A stretch of 43,542 bases of DNA from a virus. The stretch spans positions 1 to 43,542 of IMG/VR virus record IMGVR_UViG_3300028384_000491, one strand, 5' to 3'. The first letter of the stretch is position 1; each line of letters starts with the position of its first letter. A program made the position numbers and the translations under genes. Of the stretch, positions 13,062-20,100 are shown piece by piece. The notes beneath the pieces are model-generated. The model was not told the origin of the DNA and made no database searches. It saw only the letters and a program-made list of their open reading frames with translations.

Positions 13062-14697
13062 TGTGGAATGAAAACTGGAAAAAAGGTGAAGATTACCCTA
13101 CGTGGGGTAATAACGACGTATACAAGAAGACTATATCCGGGGGATATTTACTTGACGGAGAGTCACCGAAAGAAGCTTACATGCGGGTTGCTAAAACAGT
13201 TGCTCGTAGATTATATAAGCCGGAAATGGCAGAAACTTTCTTCGAATACATTTGGAACGGGTGGCTTTGCCTCGCTAGCCCAGTACTATCTAATACAGGT
13301 ACTGATCGCGGCTTGCCTATTAGCTGTTTCGGTATTGATGTGGCTGATTCGATACAAGACATAGGACAGAAAAATTTAGAGATGATGCTACTCGCTAAGC
13401 ACGGCGGTGGAGTTGGTATCGGAGTTAATATGATTAGACCCGCCGGCGCTAAAATAACAGGAAATGGACTTCAGTTAACATTAACATTGAGCACGACGAT
13501 TTTGAAGAGTGGCTTGAAATACGAGAACCAAAAGGAGATGTTAATAGACAATCGCTTAATCTACACCAATGCGCAGTTGTTGGTGATAAGTTTATGCGAC
13601 GCCTTGAACAAGGAGATGCGGAGGCTAGGACTAGATGGAGTAAACTACTTAGAAAGAGAAAAGCAACTGGAGAACCGTATATATTATTTAAAGGAAACAC
13701 TAACAAGAGAAATCCAAAAGCATATAAAGAAAATGGACTAAAAGTTCATATGACAAATATATGCTCTGAAATTACGTTGCATACTGATGAAAATCATAGT
13801 TTTGTTTGCTGTTTATCATCATTAAATTTAGCTAAATATGAAGAATGGAAAGACACTAACCTTATATACGACGCTATATGGTTTCTCGATGGGGTTATGG
13901 AGGAATTTATTCAGAGATCCAAAGGACTTAGAGGTTTTGAAAATGCAGTTCGTTCTGCTACTAAAGGACGAGCACTTGGGTTGGGTGTACTCGGATGGCA
14001 CACGTATCTCCAAGAAAACGGCCTGCCTTTTGAAGGTCTACTTGCTCAGTTTGAAACTAGGAAAATATTTTCGCAAATTAAAATCGAAAGTGAAAGAGCT
14101 TCCAGAGATCTTGCTGAAATTTATGGCGAGCCTTTGTGGTGTGCTGGTACTGGCATGCGTAATACTCACCTTCGTGCTATTGCTCCCACTGTATCTAATA
14201 GCAAGCTTTCGGGCAATGTATCTCCAGGTATTGAACCGTGGGCGGCAAACGTATTTACAGAGCAATCAGCTAAAGGAACGTTTATAAGAAAAAATCCTAC
14301 GTTACTGAAACTATTAAGAAAACTTAAAATTAATACTAATGAAACATGGGATAAGATACTCGCAGATGGCGGTAGCGTTCAAGGTTTATCTGAGCTTGAT
14401 GACGTTACTGTGGGATCACATAGTATACCTGCGAAAGAAGTATTTAAGACGTTTAAGGAGATTAATCAACTAGAGTTAGTTAATCAAGCTGGTATACGAC
14501 AACAATACATTGATCAAGCAGTTAGTTTGAATTTAGCTTTTCCTAGTGTAGCAACACCTAAATGGATTAATCAAGTCCATATGCAAGCTTGGAAAAACGG
14601 TATTAAAACTTTATATTATACGAGGACAGAGTCAGTGCTTCGTGGAGATATAGCACAACAAGCAATGAGTGAAGATTGTTTGGCTTGTGATGGATAA
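13061..14697 (+). pseudogene. nrdA: Class I ribonucleotide reductase large subunit, broken by internal deletion and frameshift
   Basis: Catalytic subunit that reduces ribonucleotides. It is a short NrdA without the N-terminal ATP cone. The first frame (13061 to about 13467) carries the active-site Cys in LPISCFGID and GGGVGIGVNMIRPAGAKI. The second frame (from about 13471, continuing to 14697) resumes at SVNINIEHDDFEEWLEI and carries the thiyl radical Cys in MTNICSEI, the partner Cys in FVCCLSSLNL, the paired tyrosines in KTLYY, and the C-terminal EDCLACDG. About 30 residues of the normal protein between GNG and SVN are absent from all frames. That segment includes the Gln-Gly-x-x-Arg-Arg-Gly stretch of specificity loop 2. 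The missing length is 3n+1 bases, so the frame shifts. An assembly or sequencing error is as likely as a true mutation. Confidence 0.85.
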
Positions 14698-14703
14698 TTA
14701 AAA

Positions 14704-14729
14704 AAAGGGGATCTTAACGGATCCCCTTT
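14704..14729. terminator. Bidirectional intrinsic terminator between converging gene blocks
   Basis: A 10-bp perfect inverted repeat, AAAGGGGATC (14704-14713) and GATCCCCTTT (14720-14729), with a six-base loop. It has A residues on the left and T residues on the right of the stem, so it can end transcription from both sides. It lies five bases after the nrdA stop and about 50 bases from the last minus-strand gene, exactly where the two blocks meet. Confidence 0.9.
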
Positions 14730-14738
14730 CTTGGTTAC

Positions 14739-14780
14739 AGGAACTTTTGGGTATGGTACGCCCAGTTTATTTTTGTTCCT
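14739..14780. repeat. Second inverted-repeat element next to the terminator
   Basis: AGGAAC at 14739-14744 pairs with GTTCCT at 14775-14780. Inside it TGGGTA (14748-14753) pairs with TACGCCCA (14757-14764) with a two-base bulge. It occupies the gap between the terminator and the stop of the first minus-strand gene. It may be an RNA structure protecting the 3' end of the minus-strand message. Confidence 0.4.
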
Positions 14781-14781
14781 T

Positions 14782-15015
14782 TTACATTTGTGTTTGACCA
14801 GATTCAGAACCACCAATATATTGACCATCTTTAAAACCTATACCTGATCTAGTGTTTTTATTTTCTTTGGCTTTCATTAAAGATTTATACTCAGCACTTC
14901 TAGTATCTAACTTTACTTTTTTACCTGATTTTGTAGTTACAGTTACTTTTTTTCCTTTATTTAAAGGACTACCATAATTAATTGGATTACAATGTTTTGA
15001 CGTAAATGGTTTCAT
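14782..15015 (-). CDS. Small basic protein with KHCxPxxYGSPL N-terminus
   Basis: A 77-residue Lys-rich protein. Residues 7-18 are KHCNPINYGSPL, the same element with identical spacing as in the protein at 15127-15462, so the two are paralogous at their N-termini. The rest is basic and low in hydrophobics (KVTVTTKSGKKVKLDTRS). It is the last gene of the minus-strand block. Possible roles are a minor virion protein or DNA-bound factor, but nothing is proven. Confidence 0.65.
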   Translation of the reverse strand: MKPFTSKHCNPINYGSPLNKGKKVTVTTKSGKKVKLDTRSAEYKSLMKAKENKNTRSGIGFKDGQYIGGSESGQTQM

Positions 15016-15125
15016 TATTTTTCTTTTTTAAACATTAATTTATATAGTAATGAGTTCCATTTACCTTTTAAGTATTCATTAAACTCAACTAGTTTTTTTC
15101 CGATTTTTATTAAAAACTTTCCCAT
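15015..15125 (-). CDS. Very small basic ORF (36 codons)
   Basis: A 36-residue Lys-rich peptide (MGKFLIKIGKKLVEFNEYLK and onward) whose stop overlaps the next gene's start as TAATG. The pattern of Lys and large hydrophobics could form an amphipathic helix, which might act at a membrane. It fills the gap between two genes, which is the main reason to call it. Confidence 0.45.
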   Translation of the reverse strand: MGKFLIKIGKKLVEFNEYLKGKWNSLLYKLMFKKEK

Positions 15126-15126
15126 A

Positions 15127-15462
15127 TTAATAGTCGTCTCTTGCTTTTTGTTCTTTAGTCATTTTGTTTTCAGCTTCTATTTGCATTTTCTTCATAGCTT
15201 CAATACTTCCATATTTAGCTATAGCCGTTGAATCTCTTCTCTTGATACGATCCATTATATTCTTTTTTGTATTAGGATTTAAAGCATCAAGTCTTTTCAT
15301 AAAGTTAGGATCTTTAAACTCTGCTGGCACGTGTACTTTAGGTTTATCCTTTAATTCTTTTTGCTGTTGATCAAGTGGTGATCCGTAGTTAGCACAGCTT
15401 TTCTTTTCTAGTGGTGTACCGTAGCTCATTGGACTACAGTGTTTTGACATAAATGTTCCCAT
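15127..15462 (-). CDS. Small protein with repeated YG[ST]PL motifs
   Basis: A 111-residue protein. Its N-terminus has KHCSPMSYGTPL at residues 7-18 and a second copy of the core, CANYGSPL, ending at residue 30. The remainder is Lys/Asp-rich and helical (FMKRLDALNPNTKKNIMDR). The first element aligns without gaps to the start of the 77-residue protein at 14782-15015. I do not know a function; the shared N-terminal element could be a recruitment tag or a small metal- or partner-binding unit. Confidence 0.65.
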   Translation of the reverse strand: MGTFMSKHCSPMSYGTPLEKKSCANYGSPLDQQQKELKDKPKVHVPAEFKDPNFMKRLDALNPNTKKNIMDRIKRRDSTAIAKYGSIEAMKKMQIEAENKMTKEQKARDDY

Positions 15463-15470
15463 ATGTATTT

Positions 15471-15752
15471 TTATTTTTTAGATTTATTTTTTTGACAAAA
15501 GTTTCTAGCAGCTTCTACACTACCAAATCCCCATTTTTTTAAAGCCATTGCTTTTTTAGTTGGTTCTCCTTTAGCATCTTTCATTGCGCCTGCCATACCA
15601 GCAAATCTACAAGCAAAAGATACTCTTCTTTTACTAACACCTTTAGTTAGTCTTTTTCCTAAAGTCTTACCAGTTTCAGATTTATACTCTTTACGCATTT
15701 TTCTGTTCTGCTTCTCGTAAGCCTCTTCTTTAATGTTAAATGGTGTATTCAT
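15471..15752 (-). CDS. Small basic protein with SFACRFAGM motif
   Basis: A 93-residue, strongly basic protein. The core KRRVSFACRFAGMAGAMKD, then EPTKKAMALKKWGFGS, recalls a small Cys-containing family seen in marine phages and large DNA viruses (I think DUF6321-like, not checked). A second Cys lies in ARNFCQKNKSKK. The start MNTPF is a weak form of the [ST]-P-L theme shared by its neighbours. A nucleic-acid or virion role is plausible because of the charge. Confidence 0.65.
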   Translation of the reverse strand: MNTPFNIKEEAYEKQNRKMRKEYKSETGKTLGKRLTKGVSKRRVSFACRFAGMAGAMKDAKGEPTKKAMALKKWGFGSVEAARNFCQKNKSKK

Positions 15753-15753
15753 A

Positions 15754-16107
15754 TTAATATGTCCAAATTACGTTTTGTGATTTATCTTTATCGATGTCTA
15801 CATGTATAAACGTACTTGCAACACCTATTCTATTGAAACCTACTTCTAACAATGCAGTTAACATTTCAAATCTATCGTTAGATTTTACGCACGCTACATC
15901 AATTGCTAAACCTTTTAAATGCGAAGAAGACTTAACTCCACCAACCTTACGGTTATGAGCTTCTGTTCTATATCCACTAGTTACACGTATTGGTTTACCA
16001 TAGATCTCTCTAGCTTCATCTATCATTTCAAGAAGCTTTGGATCCATAAGTTGACCACTACCTTGTATATCAGGTGAATCAAATTCTTCGTAGTTAAAAT
16101 ATTTCAT
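15754..16107 (-). CDS. Endolysin, M15-family peptidase
   Basis: Predicted zinc peptidase that cuts peptidoglycan cross-links at the end of infection. The 117-residue protein is a bare M15 domain. SGYRTEAHNRKVGG, then SSSHLKGLAIDVA contains the S-x-H-x-x-G-x-A-x-D motif with zinc ligands His 63 and Asp 70, and FIHVDID supplies the third ligand His 102. No signal peptide or wall-binding domain is present, so it needs a holin. The small membrane ORF directly upstream (start overlap TAATG) is the obvious partner. Confidence 0.9.
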   Translation of the reverse strand: MKYFNYEEFDSPDIQGSGQLMDPKLLEMIDEAREIYGKPIRVTSGYRTEAHNRKVGGVKSSSHLKGLAIDVACVKSNDRFEMLTALLEVGFNRIGVASTFIHVDIDKDKSQNVIWTY

Positions 16108-16265
16108 TAGTCATTATCTCTTTTAATGTGTATCCACTTAGATACAGTATATCCTATTGTAATTACAAGTAACAATATTTTCAAACCGTCTTCTATTTGT
16201 GTAAATGTTGTTACGCCGAGAGTCCCAGCGTTCATGGCGTATAGTTTAATATCTGATATATTCAT
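16107..16265 (-). CDS. Holin candidate, single membrane segment (52 aa)
   Basis: A 52-residue ORF starting MNISDIKLYAMNAGTLG. It has a polar N-terminus, a Gln/Glu-containing linker, one membrane helix (LKILLLVITIGYTVSKW), and a charged tail WIHIKRDND. Size, one helix, charged tail and adjacency to the endolysin gene fit a small class III or T7-type holin. The stop overlaps the endolysin start as TAATG. The function is inferred from architecture and position. Confidence 0.65.
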   Translation of the reverse strand: MNISDIKLYAMNAGTLGVTTFTQIEDGLKILLLVITIGYTVSKWIHIKRDND

Positions 16266-16270
16266 TTTAT

Positions 16271-16546
16271 TTATTCGCCGCAAGGCTCTCCTGTTTTTAC
16301 ATTAATCCAATTTTCTTTTTCAAACCAGTCACGTAATGTAGCACCTTTTTTACGAGCACCTTTGACCTCTGATTTAGTTGATCTTTCTCTTTTACCTTGT
16401 GCAGCAGCAGATTCTTTAGCGCGAATAACTTTTTCTTTAGCCTCCTTACTCATTGATCTTACTTTTGCAGCAGGTAAACATACTTTGCGTGTACCACTAC
16501 CTTTCGCTTTATGCAGTGGTGTATTTCCTGGTTGTATATAAGCCAT
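16271..16546 (-). CDS. Small basic protein, C-terminal domain ending NVKTGEPCG
   Basis: A 91-residue, Lys/Ala-rich basic protein. It starts AYIQPGNTPLHKAKG, contains VCLPAAKVRSMSKEAKEKV, and ends with ATLRDWFEKENWINV followed by TGEPCG, which resembles a small domain of unknown function found in giant viruses and phages (DUF5872-like by memory). Two Cys are widely spaced. The N-terminal NTPL is one of the recurring [ST]-P-L motifs of this cluster. Confidence 0.65.
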   Translation of the reverse strand: MAYIQPGNTPLHKAKGSGTRKVCLPAAKVRSMSKEAKEKVIRAKESAAAQGKRERSTKSEVKGARKKGATLRDWFEKENWINVKTGEPCGE

Positions 16547-16791
16547 TATTTTTTACTTTTATCTAATTTACGCATTGCAGCGTTTCTAGCACACTTCATT
16601 TTAGCAGCGTAACTAGGATTCTTTTTTCTATTAAATACTATTTGCTGGTTTAGACTACCAACAATAGCTTTTTTATTTCTATTTCTAGATCTGATTAGCC
16701 AATTAGCTAAAGCATCACATCCAAGTTCTTTGAACTTACCTTTAGCGTCTGCATACTTAGAGTCTTTCCACTCAGGTTTTTTACTTGCCAT
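16546..16791 (-). CDS. Small basic protein, Arg/Lys/Asn-rich
   Basis: An 81-residue basic protein with two Cys: LGCDALANWLIRSRNRNKK near the middle and KCARNAAMRKLDK near the end. The pair of Cys about 38 residues apart with Asn/Arg between resembles the neighbouring 57-residue protein (16781-16954), which also has LANWFI. The two may be related. The stop touches the next start (overlap of one base). No known function. Confidence 0.6.
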   Translation of the reverse strand: MASKKPEWKDSKYADAKGKFKELGCDALANWLIRSRNRNKKAIVGSLNQQIVFNRKKNPSYAAKMKCARNAAMRKLDKSKK

Positions 16792-16954
16792 TTTTTCTAC
16801 AATTTTGCATGTTAATAAACCAATTAGCTAATTGCACGTCACGCTTAGTAGCTTCTTTTCTAGCTTTTAATTTATTTACTTTACTACAAGTAACATCACC
16901 TCCGTATAGTTTATTAATACGAGCTTTTAAAACTCCGCGATATGCTTTTGCCAT
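16781..16954 (-). CDS. Small basic ORF (57 codons)
   Basis: A 57-residue basic ORF, MAKAYRGVLKARINKLYGG and onward, with Cys in VTCSKVNK and QNCRKNGK. It contains VQLANWFINM, which resembles ANWLIRSRN in the neighbour at 16546-16791, suggesting shared ancestry. It overlaps that gene by 11 bases and the upstream gene by one (TAATG). Unrecognised. Confidence 0.55.
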   Translation of the reverse strand: MAKAYRGVLKARINKLYGGDVTCSKVNKLKARKEATKRDVQLANWFINMQNCRKNGK

Positions 16955-17109
16955 TATTTCTTTTTATTACCGTAGTTTTGTGGTCCACCAGCTTTAGTAC
17001 ACCTTACACCCCAACCTGAAGCATAAGCACTAGGCCAAACCTTAAATTTTCTTTTTGCGGCAGCTTTGCAAGCTGAACTGATTTTACCGTACAAAGGACT
17101 ATTTGCCAT
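16954..17109 (-). CDS. Small basic ORF (51 codons), NSPLYGK start
   Basis: A 51-residue basic ORF. It begins MANSPLYGKISSACK, giving another [ST]-P-L motif, and continues KFKVWPSAYASGWGV with Cys in VRCTKAGG. The middle part (F-K-V-W-P-S-A-Y-A-S) recalls a small viral domain of the DUF5872 kind. Its start lies 11 bases inside the 3' end of the giant virion gene in another frame. Confidence 0.55.
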   Translation of the reverse strand: MANSPLYGKISSACKAAAKRKFKVWPSAYASGWGVRCTKAGGPQNYGNKKK

Positions 17110-20100
17110 CTTTCTTTTTGTTTTGTAATTTTATAATTTCATCAACTCTTTGTTGTTCTTTAGTTAATGCTCTAATTTCTTTTTTAGTTAACCCTAAATC
17201 TAAAAGCATTTTAACTTGATCTGACTTATTAAGATTAAATAATTTTTGAACTTGTTTCTGTGTTTCAGTTAACACTGGTTCTGCTTCAGCTAAACCAAAA
17301 TATGGTAGTCCAACATCCCAAGTAGACCAGCCTAAAGCTAGCGCAACTTTTTGCCAGTTTTCAGTAGCAGGATTTAATATGTTACGCATGTTGTTCATCT
17401 TCATAGCAGCTCTATCTAATGGTACATTAAAGAAAGCTGATATAACTTGAGCACCAGCTAAATAAGCTGGATTATCCATACTAAAACCTTTTTCTTTTAT
17501 TTCTTTTCTATTCCAAGAAACAGTCCTAGTAGCTGATTTTAATTTTCTAATTTTAGAACCAAGTGCTGGAGCTATAGAAAGCAAATCATCAAGAGCTTCT
17601 TCAAACTTAGGTGATTTTTTATCATTCTGTTCAGCTATAGTAATTAAAGCATTTTTAACACCAGCTATAACTGCACCTTGAATACCTAGACCTTTTAACT
17701 GTGAATCAATAGCACCATTAAAAGCTCTTTGTAGCTTTTGCTCTTTATTCTTCTTAGTTAGCTCTGCTTTCTCTTCATCATCGTCTTCATCGTCATCAAA
17801 CAATGCCCAAGCTAAACCGCTTTGCAAAGCATTAAACAATAAGTTTTGAATAGCACCGTAATAAACTATTTTAGATATATTAGCCCTCCAATCACCTCTT
17901 TTATTAACTAGATCTTGAACAGCTCTTTTTTGTATACGTACATACTGAAGTTGAGTGTTACCAAACTGAAGCACAATGCGACCTATCAAAGATCTTTGTT
18001 GTTGACTGATTCGCATTGGACTACTAGACTGCTGATTTTCTTCAGCTATTAATCTAAAGTCTTCAAAAGCTTGTTGCTCTGCTAGCTTTCTATCCATACC
18101 TTGTTCAACCAAAGATTCTATTCTATTTCTATAAAATGTAGCACCACCAGAAGCAATAGCAAAGCTATCTGCGTATCTAGTGAATACAAAACCTTTATTA
18201 AGTAAGTATGATATAGCAGCATTAACTTTATTTTTACTACCTTCAACAGCGTCAGCTATTTCAGATTCACTTACATTGATTTTAAGACCGTCTCGTCTTT
18301 CAAGCAAGTAATCAGAATTCATTAAAGTTAAAAAGTCACTCCAAAATTGTTTTTGGTTAGCAAATGCTTTACCCGCCTTTAATATATTATTATCACCCCA
18401 ATTTATAAAGTTTACCGCAGAAATAGTCTGTAATACTGCAGATCTTGTATTTAAAAACATTATAGCACCAACAGAGTTGTTTAACCAGTCTAGTATTTGA
18501 TTAGAAACTCTATCACCACCTAATGGTCTGTTACTGCCGCTTTTCATTGCTCGAAGCGAGTCTTTCAACGCTTCTACATACTTAGCGCCAAAAGCAGCTT
18601 CAAGCTTATTCATATTCTTTTCAGAGAATATAATGTCTACATTTTCTTGCCACTCTTGTAAATACTCCGCTCTATTAACTTTATTAATACCTGATATAAC
18701 ATCTGTTGTAATATTACCAGCTGTCCAGTATTTATCTGGCTTTGGATATGGTTTACCTTTTTGAATGTTAACAAGTTGATCAGCAAAAGCCTGTAGATCT
18801 GGATCAGCTTTAATAAAATCTGTTAATCTTTTTTGATCACGCTTAGAAAGCCCTGGAACTTCTACTCCTTGAGCATCCCATATATAAGTTCTAATAGCAT
18901 GCTGATATGAATATTTAGAAATACCAGTTTCTTTTTCTAAAGTTTTTGGTACACCTTTAAATTGTTTCTTTAAAGCTTTGTAATCTCTACCAGCTGCAAC
19001 CTTAGCTTGCGATATAGCCATTTCGGCTCTGTTAAATGGATCTAATAGATTTTCTTTATAAAAAGCCATTTGAGCATCACCAACTTTTCCTTTACCTAAA
19101 GTTTTGTAAAGTAAACCTAAAAAGTCTTCAGCCGATGGTGTTGTAAAGAAAGTAAACTTACCTTTACTAGCACCAACTGTTTTTGCTTTAGCCGCAGAAA
19201 ACTGCTTATAAGATTCAATACCTGTTTTAGCTTCGATAATATCATTAAATACTTTATCGAAGGTTTTTGTTTTACTAAATTTAGCTTGTTGCACTTTTGA
19301 TTTAACATCAACTTGACTAAGCACTTCTTTAACTGCTTCGACATTTTTAATAGCATCATCAGCAAAGTAAAAGTCATTATAACCTTCAGCGGCTTTACCA
19401 GCTATCCATCTACCTTTTGCAGCAGCGGTGCCATCACCAAGACCTGTTATGTTTTGTAAAGGTATATCAATACCGTTTGCTTTCATAAACTCTTGTATAG
19501 GTTTAGCAGCGTCAGCGGGTCTTGCTGTTAATATAAATATATCTTCAGTACCTCTTGCTTTAGCTATTTTTTGAGCTACACTAAATAGTGGTCCTTTTTC
19601 ACCTTCAATTACTCTACTAAACTCTCTAAAATCAAACTTTGCGCCTTGACTTTCTAAAACATCATATTGGGTAGCAAAGTTACTTGCGTCAACTTTACCA
19701 ACTTTATTAGCATTTATACCAGCATAAACTTGCTGCAAGAAATCATTAGGTAGTGGTTTACCATATTCTATTGTCTCTGTATTAATCTCGTATAATCGGT
19801 CACCAAAGTCTTTTCTATATTTAGCTAAACTTTCTTGAACTTGATTATAAGTTTTTTCTACAACAAAATCAGGTAGCGATCTTTCTGTTCTAGCTCTGTT
19901 TCTTTCAATAGCGGTTTCAAGTGGTGTAGTAGCTACAACCATATGTACCTCAAAACCAGCATCTTGTAAGGCTTTTATTTTCTTAGTGGTAGCATTGTAA
20001 GAAGCGCCGGTTCCATCTATAACCATACCATTACCTGCGGCAGTATACTTATCGAACTTAGCTACAGCGGCTTTTCTAGCAGCGGCACCAAGCTTTGATC

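Noticed and set aside
13594-14697. Independent 367-codon gene starting at the ATG at 13594
   Set aside because: The frame is open and codes for NrdA sequence well before this ATG (from about 13471), so the ATG is internal to the broken nrdA, not a separate gene.
13061-14697. Intron, intein or programmed frameshift in nrdA
   Set aside because: An intron or intein would add sequence, but here about 30 conserved residues are missing from every frame; a frameshift alone could not restore them.
14616-14828. Minus-strand ORF across the terminator
   Set aside because: It runs through the terminator stem and overlaps the end of nrdA antisense; no coding features.
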